64,000 nt of DNA, taken from Ascochyta rabiei (Eukaryota; Ascomycota; Dothideomycetes; Pleosporales; Didymellaceae). The position numbers and the translations under genes are program-made. Each line of letters starts with the position of its first letter. Position 1 is the stretch's first letter. Location: assembly GCF_004011695.2 (NCBI RefSeq), contig NC_082419.1:992001-1056000 (forward strand), in the 5' to 3' direction. Below are positions 1 to 11,192 of this stretch, piece after piece. The notes beneath the pieces are model-generated. The model was not told where the DNA came from, did not search any database, and saw nothing but the letters and a program-made list of their open reading frames with translations.

Positions 1-588
1 CGCGATTACCCCCAAATGCATTGTCGAAAGGTGCATCGAATCCATCTTCGTTGTTGGAGCCGGCAGTGGGGAAGGCACTGTACGAGTTCGAGGATGTGGT
101 GGTGACAATAGTGAGGGCCAGCATAGGCATGTTGTCCTTCTTCGTAAGGCGTATCTGGGCGGATGTTGCGTTCAAGGCAGATTTGAGGGCTCGATTGAGC
201 GAGATGAGGGGTACTTCGAGGTTGATAACATTGTTGGCAGCAGACTGCACAGATATCGTCTCGAAGATGGCGTCCTGGGTGGCGTGTTAGAAGATTTGGC
301 GAGGTGCCAAAAAAGGTGCGCTTACAATGGATAGAACACTGTATCATGTCAGAACGGCTGCAGACACATGAGAGAATGCGTCGACTCACGCCCAGACCTG
401 AGTGCCCTGCTCGGGGATGATGGTGAAGCATACTTGCTCCTCGCTGAGCTTCACCCATGCAAGCGGACCGAGCGAGTTGAGAGAGGCGGTGAGCTCTGCA
501 GGATGTTAGTTGTTGGTGTGGCCGTATAGCAGGGCACGTATATACTTGTGAAGGTGGAGATGTTCTGTATCTGCGCTTTGAAGCGCAT
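1..588 (-). CDS. hus1: Checkpoint clamp subunit Hus1, 3' part outside the window
   Basis: Hus1 is one subunit of the 9-1-1 (Rad9-Rad1-Hus1) sliding clamp that loads at damaged DNA and activates the checkpoint kinase. Reading leftward from the ATG at 588, I place exons at 588-546, 495-390, 338-326 and 274-1, joined in phase. The protein begins MRFKAQIQNISTFTK, continues with LAWVKLSEEQVCFTIIP and then ISVQSAANNVINLEVPLISL, RALKSALNA and QIRLTKKDNMPMLALTIV. This is the order of the N-terminal PCNA-like fold of Hus1. A frame open upstream to 693 adds residues that do not fit the family, so I start at MRFK. Exon 3 is only 13 nt. The C-terminal half lies beyond base 1. Identification is from the conserved N-terminal pattern. 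Confidence 0.85.
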
Positions 589-879
589 CGTGCTAGCTGG
601 TGGAGGGGAGTAAATGGGGTAGACGCGTCGCGTAAATGTTCGCGGAGTGGCTGCAAGAGCCCGAGGCAGCAACGTCATCGTCGCTTCCATCACACTTTAG
701 GAGCATTTTCCACTTTCTCCCAACACAACTCTGATGGTTGAATCTCCCTGTTGGTCATCGGAAAATACATGAGAACCGTTTGTTCGAGAAATACATGCCT
801 ACATTGGTCACATCCCATCCCCCTGAGCGGACGTGACAAATCGATCGCTACCAAAAGATACCTTATCAAACCGTAAATC

Positions 880-3054
880 TTACCACTGACTTTGTACCTG
901 CGCATATCCTCGCTGTGGCGTTGATGGATATCCACCAGCCATCTGTGGTGCACATTTATGCTCAGGTGGCGGCGGTGCACCTTGTCCGTACCCTGCGTAA
1001 ATCTGCCCATACCCGTTCCCTGGACCCTGGTGATACATCGCTGGTTCAATACCCATCTGTCCACTCGGCTGCTGATCTTGTGCAGATGCTTGGGGTGGAT
1101 AGGGATTTTCTGGCGCATAAGTGGGTAAATTCATCATACCCTGCTGCTCGTGGCTCGCGTATCCATTCGAGCCCATTTGATTCGAGCCCATTTGCATCTG
1201 GTGCTGCCCAGATCCTTGTTCATACGCATTCTGTCCAACACCAGCAAAGGCTGCGTGTGCTGCTGCATTTGCGCTCGCGGCTCCGGAACCGTTATCAACA
1301 GGCGCTGCCTTGGTCTCATCGCCCGGTGCGCCTACAACATAGCCCCACGTCCCCTTCGTAAGCTTCTCTTGTACGAACTTGACCTTCTCTGCAATCTTGT
1401 CCGGCATTTTGCCTTTGCAGCCTTTCAATGCCCATGAGCATGCCTTGACCGTGTCTTTCCACATTTGTCTTTCACTTGAGCTGAAGGATGGGTTGCCATG
1501 CTCCTGACGTACGCGCTCGAGCACACCCATCATGAGGCCTTGGATACGGTTCGTGACATTCTCTTCGGTAATGTTCTCTTTTGGTAACAAAACATGAAAG
1601 TTGCTCTGACCGCTTACTCGCAAGCGGGATGTGCTGAAAGAGATGTCGACAGGTGCTGCGACGAAGACTTCTTTGACTGCCGCAGCTGGACTTGCTGGGC
1701 CGACCGCGAGGCGTGAAAATGCTGCAACGCCGCCACCATCTCTGGAGGTGGTATCTTTGAAGAGACAAAATGGGGCGTCTGCCAGCTGCACTGAGTGGTG
1801 TACTTCACTCTCTTTGCCCGCGGCTTCACACTCTCTCTTTCCATAACTTCGCGCATCAACGCATCGACGTGCCCAAACTTTACTCCTGGGATCAAGATGC
1901 TTCTTCACGACGCTCACAACATCCGAACCATAGCGTCTCTCACTCGCTCCTCTGAGCCGAAATGCGAATGTCACGAGCTCGTCTTGTGCCGTGTGGAGGT
2001 GGGGTCGTGTAAGCGAGGAGGGAAGGAAAGTGTAGATGTAATACGCGAAGAAGTACATGTAGGTCCCCAGATTTGGGCTCGTAATGCTTTGAGTGCTGCT
2101 GTCGAGGAAGAGGACTGGTATACCCAACTTCTTGGCATACGATTGCAGCCGCTCGAGATCCGGCAGTGTATTGCTTCTACCCGCAGGCGACGGCTTAACG
2201 CCATTTGCGAGGTGTAGTGAGTTCGTAACACTGATTCCCGCGACAGCGTTGCGCAGAAAGGATGTCGTGGTGTTGATGAACGACAACAACGTCCCGACAA
2301 CCGCTCCATGATGCCAGACAATCTTTCGCGTTTTCGATACTGAGAGTGCTCGTTCGAGTGTTGTCCCCACGCGCTTGACCACCTTCTCCACATCATATTT
2401 ACCGGTGCCGTAACTGCTTGGGCGGTAGTTCCATCCTCGGACTACGACGATACTCGTGTTGGCGTACGCACATACTGTTCCCTCGAGGCGCTTGCTTCCC
2501 GTCTCACCAGTGATGTACTCAACCAACTCACGCAACCTCTGAAAGGCCTCTCTGCCCCTGCTGTCATCCGCAATGATGATCATAGCGCCTTTCATCCCTT
2601 TTACCACATTCTTCGACCCCCGCACGCCTAGGTCGCAAAGCTTTGCGAGGACGCTAATCAGCTGCAGCAAGCTATCGATATCGCTGTCTGTCTCCCAAAC
2701 ATGCAGGGCTTCGGGATCACAAAAGATGTCGACTGTGTCATTCGAAGCGGATGCGAACGGTGCCTTGTTGTCCGAAGGAATCGAAGAGATTGACTTCTTG
2801 AGTACTGCTAGATCGCGCGACCAAGGACCTGAGAAGTGTGACATGGTATCGTGGCTGTGGCGGTACTTGCGCCTGCGCCTGCGATGTCGATGCTTGCTGG
2901 CACGTTCGGTGAGGGGCTGCGCGCTTCGAGACAATGAAATGCTTCGACCACGTGCGTCTGAGGGTGACTTTGGAAAGCTTTGTGAAGTTGGGTGCGGTGA
3001 TAGATGGCGCAGTAACGTGGGAGGGTGGTCGAGGAGACGCTTAATATATTCCAT
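880..3054 (-). CDS. Conserved-looking protein of unknown function, Q/G/P-rich C-terminus
   Basis: A single uninterrupted frame of 724 aa, starting at MEYIKRLLDHPP; a frame 31 residues longer exists but its start looks less natural. I do not recognise the family. The first 60 residues are basic and Ser/Arg-rich (a RHRRRRRKYRHSH run). Residues about 90-570 look globular, with an aromatic hydrophobic stretch (YMYFFAYYIYTFLP, near residue 330) that could be a membrane or buried helix. From about residue 578 the chain is low-complexity, rich in Q, G, P, Y and M, like RNA-granule or scaffold tails. There are no evident introns. It lies tail-to-head between hus1 and gyp7 on the same strand. The coding frame is well supported by length; function is unknown. 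Confidence 0.75.
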   Translation of the reverse strand: MEYIKRLLDHPPTLLRHLSPHPTSQSFPKSPSDARGRSISLSRSAQPLTERASKHRHRRRRRKYRHSHDTMSHFSGPWSRDLAVLKKSISSIPSDNKAPFASASNDTVDIFCDPEALHVWETDSDIDSLLQLISVLAKLCDLGVRGSKNVVKGMKGAMIIIADDSRGREAFQRLRELVEYITGETGSKRLEGTVCAYANTSIVVVRGWNYRPSSYGTGKYDVEKVVKRVGTTLERALSVSKTRKIVWHHGAVVGTLLSFINTTTSFLRNAVAGISVTNSLHLANGVKPSPAGRSNTLPDLERLQSYAKKLGIPVLFLDSSTQSITSPNLGTYMYFFAYYIYTFLPSSLTRPHLHTAQDELVTFAFRLRGASERRYGSDVVSVVKKHLDPRSKVWARRCVDARSYGKRECEAAGKESEVHHSVQLADAPFCLFKDTTSRDGGGVAAFSRLAVGPASPAAAVKEVFVAAPVDISFSTSRLRVSGQSNFHVLLPKENITEENVTNRIQGLMMGVLERVRQEHGNPSFSSSERQMWKDTVKACSWALKGCKGKMPDKIAEKVKFVQEKLTKGTWGYVVGAPGDETKAAPVDNGSGAASANAAAHAAFAGVGQNAYEQGSGQHQMQMGSNQMGSNGYASHEQQGMMNLPTYAPENPYPPQASAQDQQPSGQMGIEPAMYHQGPGNGYGQIYAGYGQGAPPPPEHKCAPQMAGGYPSTPQRGYAQVQSQW

Positions 3055-3444
3055 GGTGCACCGTTTCGCGAGGTGAAAGACAGTGATAAATGGTCCGTCA
3101 GAACTGTGATGACGGGAGAACGAACGAGAAGAGCATGTACGGAGCAACGCGCTTCACACAGAATCTGTGCAGTTAGTATAAGAGGCACGATTGCTGGTTG
3201 TATGCCAAAGTGACATTCAGAAACGGTGACAAGAGACAGAAATGTGAAGAGAAGACGTTGACGAATCGTTGTTTTCGCCAGCTGGCAGAACCAGGAGAAG
3301 AAAGAAGAGCAAACCCATCGGCTGTCAAAACCAACAACGCAGCCGCGTGACCATTACCTGAACTCCAAGCTGTGCTGATGTTCACAGCCAACCCAAACGC
3401 CAAACAATTTGATGCAAAGTAACCGGCAACATAGAAGATAGGCC
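3055..3444. other. Intergenic, promoter side of the unknown gene at 880-3054
   Basis: 390 bp between the start of the unknown minus-strand gene and the stop of gyp7. A 91-aa minus-strand frame here resembles nothing and runs into the gyp7 3' end, so I treat it as chance. No repeat or RNA gene seen. Confidence 0.5.
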
Positions 3445-6119
3445 TCACGACCCAACGCCACCACCCTTCTTGACGACCTCTTCTTTATCGAGAACCTCCA
3501 CCTTCCTACTCAGCAAAGCCCGGAGCTCAGGGCTGATGACCTTGGCTTCTTCACCCTCTTCAGTGCTTGCTTGCTTACCCTTGTCGGTGCCGGAAGACGA
3601 AGCCTGTGCATTCGAGTCAGATGTCTTAGGCATGGGTCCCGGCCCTGAAGCTATCACGGCAGCCTGCTTCCTTTGCCTGGCCTGCGGTGCAGATGGAAAG
3701 TTGCCCTTCTTGTCGACTGTTTCGACGGTTCTTTGGAATCTACGGAAGAGTGACTCGGCGCGGACAAGTGTCGACTCCAGGTCCATGGTTCCAGAAAGTT
3801 CGTTTACTTGTCATGTCAGCAGAGGTCGTTTGCACGTGTGAAGTGATGTGACATACCGTACTTTAGCACCTCATCGAAGTGCTTCAGATGCGCTAGTATG
3901 ACGTCTCGGTGCTTCTCAAGGATTGCAAGTGCAACGAAAATGTGGAAATTGCTGCTGTAGTAGTCGGTCCACAGCGATTCCCATAATCGCAGAACGTCCG
4001 CCCACTCGAACTCTCGCTTATACCAGACAAGCAGCATGCGAAAGAAGAAAAAGAAGTTAGTCGAGTCAGCCGACTGAAGGTGCAGGTAGAGCTTAGGGTC
4101 CATGAGCTGGACCAGGTGATCGAGGGTCGTGAGCTGTCTACGCATGCCAGACTGGTCGCGAAGGAAATTCCGCTCCTGAGGGACGGTCAGCTCGGTGAGT
4201 TACTCAACGACTGTGAACCTACCATCCGATTCATGAATCCAACAAAGCCCCAGAATGCAATAGCATCGTCCTGCATGACCGCATAGATGGGTGCAAGGAG
4301 ATCGCTCATGCCTTGAACGTAGCCAAGATCTTGGTTGTACTCGTTGTAGGTCAAGAGCATATCTTTCATTTGCTCCAGGTGCACGTTTGTGCCCACGTCT
4401 GCGAAAGGTGAATCGGGATCGGGATGAGGGATGTCCTCGCCTTCGAAGATTGGGATCGTGCGATCTGTTCGGTGAACGTCCTTTTCTATTGAACGTACCC
4501 CATCAGATGGGGACAAGTCAGCCAAGTTTCGTGCGTCGTGAGCTGCAAGTGGGTGTACAAACCTATGCGATTCTTCTGCTCCTTCCACCATTCCGCCTGC
4601 TCCTCGGATTGGTTGCCGTCGACCATCCTTTCCCACCACGCACCCTTCAGTCGGATATATTCGTCTCGACGGCTGTTGAGGTTGGCCCGGCGCTCCTCGT
4701 CATTGCTGTCCCAGTCGTAGACACCAAGAAGGAAAAGCCACGCTTCTTTTCGTACACCATCATCCGGATGTAGGCCACCGTGGAAGATGCGCTCCTTGAC
4801 CTCGTCTGGCGTCAGCTGCAGTCGGCCTGTGCTGTCGAAAAATCCCTTCCATTCTTCCAATGTAACGGGCTTCCTTCGATCCGCCATAGTCATCTTGTCC
4901 ATGTCGAGAATCTCAAAGTCGCCAAGGTCGCCCTGCTCCATAGCCAACACGTCCTTGGCAGTCCATATCCTCTGGTTTCGTTCCCGTTCGCTTTGCTCAG
5001 CGATACCCATGGCCCACCTGGCCAGGTAGATGCGCGCGCTGTCAAACTCGTCTTGCAAGGTTTGTACTTCAGGATTCTGAATCAGGCGCCTAACCTGAGG
5101 CGGAATCTTGGGGTTGTCCGCTACGGCCTGTGCAGTCCTCCTTGTAAACGTTGTGACCTGGCTGAGCTTCTCGAGGAAGTTCCATCTTGCTTCTTTCAGT
5201 GCTTTCGTAACAGGATCCATGCCACCGTCCCTCTTGCCCGGTGTCTGCGCCGAAGAAGGCTCTCCATCTTTGTTCTTCTTCGCTGAATTGGGCGCATTCT
5301 TACCAAACGACTTCTTGTCGTCTTCGGTGGGCTCGATTAGGTATATGCTTGGATCAGCACCAGATCGTTCGATTGTCACATATCGCTTCAGCCACCGCAG
5401 AACCTCGTCGCCACCCCAGAACATGCCGCCGCCATCGCCAAAGGGATCGAACGTCTCCCGTGCGAGCTTCTTCCTCTGCAGGATGGTGGACTGGCATTCG
5501 CTATCGTGGAAGAAGAGGGCAGGAAAGCTGTCGCCAGTTCGTGTGTTGACTACCACGCTTCCAAACCACCACCCCAGGCTCGGCGGTCGTACCAGCAGAG
5601 AGTATATCTCGCTCACAGGTAAAGCGAAGGCATAGCCAGGCGTGACGGTACGTGAGGAGGTTGTTGGCGGCGGAGGAACGAGGTAGGAGGTCTTGGGAGG
5701 GGAAGCCGAGTCTGAAAGGTCGACCTTCACGTATGTGTCGTAGGCATCACCCAGGCCGGACTCTGGCATCCACGCAAGAAGCAGCGAGGATGCGCTGACG
5801 CTTTTCGCAGACGAAGATGAAGTGGGACGCGCATCGTTTGTGTTCTTGGGCGACTTTTGCTGTACGAGTGCTACGAAGCCTGGTATGTTGTCTTTGGCAG
5901 ACGGCGAGGGGTGGACGTATACCTGCACGTGCTGCGTCAGTCTTCACGCCACGAGTCACGATGATCTGAGAGACAGACTTTGCTCTTAGTATAAAGTAAC
6001 TTGACGCCGCTCCCACTCTCGGCGTGTCTTATGGTGTTGTACTCGCCCTCCTCGTCGTCACTCATATCGTAGAACGAGGCGGACGGCGAGGGCGGGCTCG
6101 GTGGTGCCGGAGCGGACAT
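3445..6119 (-). CDS. gyp7: Rab GTPase-activating protein Gyp7 (TBC domain)
   Basis: Gyp7 stimulates GTP hydrolysis by Ypt7/Rab7 at the vacuole or late endosome. Exons read as 6119-5979, 5922-4563, 4485-4223, 4175-3857 and 3806-3445, all in phase, giving 814 aa. The N-terminal half carries the Gyp7-specific region (GYAFALPVSEIYSLLVRPPS, WWFGSVVVNTRTGDSFPALF). The TBC domain starts at HGGLHPDDGVRKEAWLFLLG. The arginine finger is in IEKDVHRTDR and the glutamine finger in YVQGMSDLLAP, so both dual-finger residues are present. FFRMLLVWYKREFEW and LWESLW follow, as in Gyp7/TBC1D15. The C-terminus is a short charged tail. The intron between exons 2 and 3 falls just before the catalytic IxxDxxR motif. 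Length matches fungal Gyp7. Confidence 0.93.
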
Positions 6120-6610
6120 GGCGGGGCAAATGTGCTGCAGCAACGGCCCGAGTTATGAGCGTGTAGTACAGAGCGCGTTCAAAGTTGTTCCGAGGACAAA
6201 GTGCAGAGTTCCAGGTGTTGTGACACTGCTCATGGGGCACATGGGGCAAGAGCACATGAAGTGGCTGCTGCTGCATCAGAGGTGGCAGAGGTGGCAGAGG
6301 TGGCAGAGGTGGCAGAGGTGGCAGCGAGCAGCGCAGCTAGTCAGCGGGACATGACGTTGCTGTGTGGCGCACGCGGGGAACGCGCTCATCAACATCCTTG
6401 CTTTGCAACGATAGGGGAGAAGCTTGCGAGTCTGCGCATGTGGTATTTGGACTACTACGTCAAGTAAGAAAAATACATAGGCTCCACAGGGGCCCCCCAA
6501 GCGCCGTGCTGCCGAGTCGCAGACTATGCAACATCCAAGCCCTTGAATGCCCAACAACTCCAGATGCGCCAGTGCCAGTGCCAGTGCCAGTGCTGTATGT
6601 ACGAAGAAGC
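6120..6610. other. Intergenic with two short tandem repeats
   Basis: 491 bp between the gyp7 start and the mso1 stop. It holds a 9-bp minisatellite (listed separately) and a short CCAGTG tandem near 6576-6597. No gene seen. Confidence 0.6.
6280..6324 (+). repeat. 9-bp minisatellite, five perfect copies
   Basis: AGGTGGCAG repeated five times without error, upstream of gyp7. It causes the spurious open frames seen on both strands here. Confidence 0.9.
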
Positions 6611-7474
6611 TCAACGCATGCGCGGTCCGCTCGGCAGACCGACACGTCCTCCACCTGGTGGAGCACGCGGTGGGGCGCCGCCGCCGCCATAGTTGCTAGT
6701 TGCATAGGGGTCGTAGTCTCCAGACGAGGCTTGCTGTCTTCCGCCGCCGCCGCCGCCGCCGCCGCCGCTGCCAGCTGAATAACTGCGCTCGTCGGGGTAG
6801 GGTGGCCGCCCAACTGGTGCAGCTCGCTCGTACGAACTCCTTGCTGGAGGCCCAGAGCCGACAGACGACGTGCTTTGCGCCGGGCTTGTCGACCTTCCCG
6901 ACCCCCACAGTCGTTGTTTGAGCCTTTCCTGTGCTGATATGCCCGAGCCTGAGCCTGCGCTAGGTGGCGGTGAGGGGTCGGCACCTGGGCGTCCTCCTGT
7001 TGCGACAGAGCTCTGGTAGCTTCCGGCTCTTTGGCTGGGCAGGGGCCTGCCCTGGACCTGCGGTTCTGGCGTGAGGGAGCTGCCCGTTCGAGCCTGCAGC
7101 GGTCGTGCCCCTCCGCCTCTTGCTCCTGCTCCACGGCGCAGCGATAGAGGCTCCTGTGCCGGTTGCTGTGGCGCCGGATTATCCCAAAGATCGCTCAGTC
7201 CTCCACCTCCGCGTCCCGTCGGCGCCGCCTGGCCTTGCTGCCGCCCAGCCGAGGACACGAATTGCTGCGCCGGCTGTGGTTGCGGGGCTCGTGGGTCGGG
7301 TGGCAGCCATTGCGGGAAGGGTCGACCTTTCTCAGTGTAGTACGCGCGTAGGACTCGAGAAATGTGCGAGTCTTCTTCGGTGTCGCCGTCGTTCTCGTCA
7401 GAGAGTAGCTGCCGGCGCAGGTTGGTGTACCGTGACGTGGTGTTGGTGAGGAGGTTGTTGAGGTACGATGACAT
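6611..7474 (-). CDS. mso1: Mso1-like Sec1-binding exocytosis protein
   Basis: Mso1 binds the SM protein Sec1 and assists SNARE-complex assembly at sites of exocytosis. The 287-aa frame opens with MSSYLNNLLTNTTSRYTNLR, then LLSDENDGDTEEDSHISRVL and RAYYTEKGRPFPQWLPPD. This is the compact N-terminal Sec1-binding domain (residues 1-62). The remaining 225 residues are disordered, rich in P, G, S, Q and R, and include a poly-Gly run from GCC repeats at about 6732-6768. Only the N-terminus is diagnostic; such long Gly/Pro tails are common in filamentous fungi. No introns are evident. It is the last gene before the AT-rich transposon block. Confidence 0.85.
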   Translation of the reverse strand: MSSYLNNLLTNTTSRYTNLRRQLLSDENDGDTEEDSHISRVLRAYYTEKGRPFPQWLPPDPRAPQPQPAQQFVSSAGRQQGQAAPTGRGGGGLSDLWDNPAPQQPAQEPLSLRRGAGARGGGARPLQARTGSSLTPEPQVQGRPLPSQRAGSYQSSVATGGRPGADPSPPPSAGSGSGISAQERLKQRLWGSGRSTSPAQSTSSVGSGPPARSSYERAAPVGRPPYPDERSYSAGSGGGGGGGGGRQQASSGDYDPYATSNYGGGGAPPRAPPGGGRVGLPSGPRMR

Positions 7475-8136
7475 GTTGCTGCAAGAACAAGGTGAGCCCG
7501 AGGTCGCGTGCGTGGCAGGCGGTCGAAAGACTGTTATTAGGGAGTGTCGGTGCGCATGCCCAGGCGGGGTTGTGCTTCAAGGCAAGTGGTGTGCAATCGT
7601 CGTGTTTCCGATTGCTCGGCGCCCAAAACACCGACCAGCTCTCTGGAAGCGAGCTGAGCTGCGCCTTCTCGTACCACACAGCCCCACCCATCTCCATGTG
7701 CCCATGATCCATCTACTCTTCCGATGCAAAGACACACGCTGCCGCTCATCTTAGAACGAAGGCTCTTCGCATCCATGCTGCTCCAGCTCACTCACACGCT
7801 TGCACATGACCAGGTCTGACCTTTGACTCCCAGTGCATCTTATACATAACGTCTCAGTCATTTGCAACATGCAGACAAGTTTATATTCAAACACGCAAGG
7901 AACATCTTGGATGTTTGCTACATTCGAAACCGCTTGAAACAGCTTGACGGATGTCATCCGCACGAGGACGAGAGTTTGAACGTCACAACCACCACACCTG
8001 TGTATTTTCTGTTGGTTACGACCATCAATCGAAGGTGCTAATCGAAATTCCGCTCTGGGAAAGTGACTTGTAGTCAAGAGCTCGCAACGCACCGTTACGT
8101 TTGACTCTGGAATCCAGTCACGTGAGCTAGTGTTGC
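7475..8136. other. Upstream region of mso1, up to the transposon boundary
   Basis: 662 bp of ordinary base composition. A 131-aa minus-strand frame starts inside the CATGG of the transposon end and resembles nothing, so I reject it. A CACGTGA box lies near 8120. No gene seen. Confidence 0.5.
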
Positions 8137-8144
8137 CTCGAGCC
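8137..8144. repeat. Left 8-bp target-site duplication of the hAT element
   Basis: CCTCGAGC directly precedes the left terminal inverted repeat and is repeated exactly at 21652-21659 after the right one. Eight base pairs is the duplication length characteristic of hAT transposons. Confidence 0.93.
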
Positions 8145-8156
8145 ATGGATGGGGGT

Positions 8157-8290
8157 TTACTAAGTAATTACTTAGTAAAATAGTAATTACTAAATAGTAA
8201 TGCCGGAAGAGGTTTAGCATATAGTAATTTACTATTTAGTAATTACTATTTAGTAATTACTATTTCTTTTTACTAAGTAATTACTATTTT
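8157..8290. repeat. Left subterminal palindromic repeats of the hAT element
   Basis: Several copies of the palindrome TAGTAATTACTA and variants (TAAGTAATTACTTA) lie just inside the left end. A matching cluster lies inside the right end at about 21510-21639. Subterminal repeats of this kind commonly serve as transposase-binding sites in hAT elements. Confidence 0.7.
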
Positions 8291-8808
8291 TTAGAGAAGG
8301 AATTCTAAGCTTTTCTATGTTTTTTAGTAATAGTAGCTGTAGTATATTAGTAACCCTTTTAATCTATTTATATAACTAAAATAGATTTTAATGCTATAAT
8401 AGAGAAATTACTATATTAGCACTAGCTCTAATATAGAAAAGAAAGGTTAAATAAAGGAAGTAATAAGTAGGTAAATAGGTATAACTTTATAACTATTAGA
8501 TCTAAACTAGTTAACCAAAGTTAGAATTGTATAATTAACTATACTAGAGAGTTATATTATATTATTAAAGGAGTAAAAAGGTTTAATAGACTACTAAACC
8601 TATATTTAGGTTATATTATATATTTTAAGTATCTAATTAAAAGTATAAGGATATTCTAAAGCTAAATATATTTATTTTAAAAAGGAATATTAACATAGGT
8701 AATAGTTTAAAAATTTTTAGAATCTACTATTGTTATTTACTTTAGTAATAAGAGATATAAAGTCTTAATTTAAAGAGGTTTTACTAAAGAGAATACTAGT
8801 ATAACATA

Positions 8809-10661
8809 CTCCACAGGTAAGCGGATTAAACAGGTGAGCGGATCACTCTGCCAAGACCACACTAAATCTCTACCCTATTATAGCTCGCATTAGCCCACTT
8901 TAGCCTTATATACAGTAGTGCAGTATATAATATTATTTAGAAACATCTTCTATAGCCTTCTTATATGTATATAAGTTATGTCTAACATTATAGCACTTTA
9001 TACAGCGTCTTTAGGTTACTTCCCCTCCTTTAGCACGCACTTGCTTCTTTACCTTCTTACTATTACTACACGCCCTAAACTTAGTTAGAGTAGTTAATTA
9101 AAGGCCTTCCTTAGCTGTTAGGACTCTCTCCTGCTATAATTGCTTTCTTTTATGCAATTTACGTTGCATAGCAGCCTTATTTACTACTTAAAGCCTAGTA
9201 ATCTCCCTTTAAGCTAACACTAGCTTATGCGCTACTATAGCTGCGCCTTTAGTAAGCTTTTTAAAGGCCTTAACTATTAAAGTTAGTAAGCTGCTTGCAT
9301 GCCTTTAAATCCTCTCTTAAACTAGCGTTAATTGCGACCCTAATTGCAGGGTAGTGCTTGGGGTTTAGGACTGCTAGGGCTTATCTTCTATAGTAGGTAG
9401 TGGTAGGGTACGTAGGCGGACATTAAGACCTATTATAACCCGTTCTAGGTTAAGGGGGACTATTCTAGCGCCTTAGAAGCCTTCTTAGATATTGCTAGAA
9501 GTAAATGTCTCCTTATAGGCGTCTATAAAGCATAGTAGGAACTTAGTTTTAGTAATATAAGTAATATAGTTATATATAAGATTCTTAGCTTAGCACCTAT
9601 ATGCCTTCTTTAGAGGGGCAAAACAACCTATATCTAGTAGTTGTAAGAGGTAAGATAAGTGTAGAGGCATACACAGTGTAACAATCTTTGCTTCCTTGCA
9701 GTATTGTTAGAAGTTAAGGGAGTTGTAGCTCTTGTGGCTGTTAATAAGGAGCAGCTAGTGTACTCCTTAGGTGCGCGTCTTTGTATAGGCATTAAAGTGC
9801 TTTAACTAGTCTAGACTAAGCTTGTTAGTAGTCCATCTGTTCTTAGAGACTCTAATAACCCAGTCATAGGGCAGATTGTCCTCTTTGTACCAGGCAGAGA
9901 GGTGGTTACAGCCTTTAAAGATAATAAAGGGTAGAATAGCCTACCCTGTGCCATTAATGCCCTGTATAACTGTTGTCTACTCTTAATTGCCCTACTATAC
10001 TGCCTTTAGCCGTCCTTAACGCTCTAAGCCTGTAACAACTGCTCCTGTTAATATCTAGCCTATTATAAAGCCTGTCTTATTAAAGTTGTATATATTATTG
10101 TCCTAGATACTATACTTAGCTTTAACATTTACTATAAGCCTAAACCAGCCCCTAATAATCTCTAGATTCTTACAGAGGGCTCTCTTATAGTTGTACTTGC
10201 GATTAAACCTTACTTTAAGGTTAGGGCGGCGCTTAATAAACATGTTAGGCTAGTTTATACTAATATAGCCTATATTGTGCTTAGCACGTAAAGAATTAGC
10301 TATATTAGCTACAGCAGCCAGCTAAGAGGCAAATCCTTGTGTATCTAGCTTAAGGATATACTTAGTAATTACGTCCTTCTTAGTCTAGTCTATAATCTGT
10401 TAAACTAGCGTATAATTAGCTTGTGTAGGTTGTCCTGTGTATTAAGCATGTAGTGTGCTGTAAGGCGTGTTATATATAGCTGTAGTGCGTTACAGGGTAA
10501 GCATTACGTCTTATTTAATTGCCTAGAGCGCAAGCTGTATTGCAGCTTCTCTTAAGGGCGTAGATTAATGTTGTTGTTGAGGCATTGCGTGGTAAGGTAG
10601 AGGTTTGGTGTGGTCTTGGCAGAGTGATCCGCTCACCAGTTTGATCCGCTCACCCGTGGAG
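8809..10661 (-). mobile_element. Fot1/pogo-type (Tc1-mariner superfamily) transposon, RIP-damaged
   Basis: This 1853-bp element is flanked by TA dinucleotides (8807-8808, 10662-10663), the target duplication of Tc1/mariner elements. Its long inverted repeats begin CTCCACRGGTRAGCGGAT and extend at least 54 bp with four mismatches, three of them C/T or G/A transitions. Each repeat arm contains the word GTGAGCGGATC (or its decayed form) twice. Length and layout match Fot1 and Pot2 of ascomycetes. It is inserted in the hAT element. Confidence 0.88.
8900..10585 (-). pseudogene. Fot1-like DDE transposase, many stop codons
   Basis: Reading leftward from the ATG at 10585 gives MPQQQH then STPLREAAIQLAL and TAIYN, the helix-turn-helix start of Fot1/Pot2 transposases. 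Further on, TTVIQGINGTG, AILPFIIFKGCNHLSAWY and KEDNLPYDWVI match the DDE_1 catalytic core. Most interruptions are TAG or TAA at positions where the family has Trp or Gln, as RIP would produce. The left limit is approximate. Confidence 0.8.
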
Positions 10662-10719
10662 TACGTTATAGATAATAAATCACATAATTATATTATTACT
10701 ACATAATAAGAAATAGGTT

Positions 10720-11192
10720 TAGTTAATTAAAAATATATTAATATTCTATAGATAGATATAATAGCTTTATACTATAATAATTTTATAACACTTCTAAATC
10801 CACAATTTAAGCTAGAGATATTCAAAACTCTAAAGTATAATTATAGTACTATAGAGTTAATAAAAGATAAGTTTACTATTATATTTAATAATTATAAAAA
10901 TAATTATAAACCTTATAATACTAATACTATAATAGAGGAAGATATTAATAATAATATAGATTAGAGTAGTAATAATAAGTTTTTTAAAGATAATTACACC
11001 ATTTTAAAAAAAGAAGAACTAGACCTATATTTAGAAGAAGATGTTATAAGTAAAAATATAAGAATTTTAGACTATTATAAAGTTAATAGAGATAAGTTTC
11101 CTATATTATATAACATAGCTAAAGACTTTTTAGCTATAACTTCTAGCTCTAGCCCTAGTAAATCTACATTTAGTAGAGTAAGTAATATAATA
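10720..11192 (+). pseudogene. hAT transposase fragment with hATC dimerisation domain
   Basis: A nearly open frame ends with EELDLYLEEDVISKNIRILD, YYKVNRDKFPILYNIAKDFL and AITSSSSPSKSTFSRVSN, the hATC domain that closes hAT transposases. After the Pot2-like insertion is removed the frame continues at 13037 (IITKQRNRL). After the retrotransposon is removed it continues at 20362 (PTTIKQLITLKS, then a TAG). The reading therefore survives two insertion junctions. Little is recognisable upstream in 8157-8808, so the N-terminal part is either lost or decayed. Confidence 0.8.

Noticed and set aside
3173..3448. 91-aa minus-strand ORF between two genes
   Set aside because: Overlaps the gyp7 stop and has no family pattern.
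8136..8145. 9-10 bp target duplication suggesting a Mutator-like element
   Set aside because: Ten bases match with one mismatch, but the exact solution is an 8-bp duplication with 12-bp TIR, and the interior encodes a hATC domain.
7751..8146. 131-aa minus-strand ORF
   Set aside because: It starts in the transposon TIR, has no recognised motifs, and lies in the mso1 promoter region.
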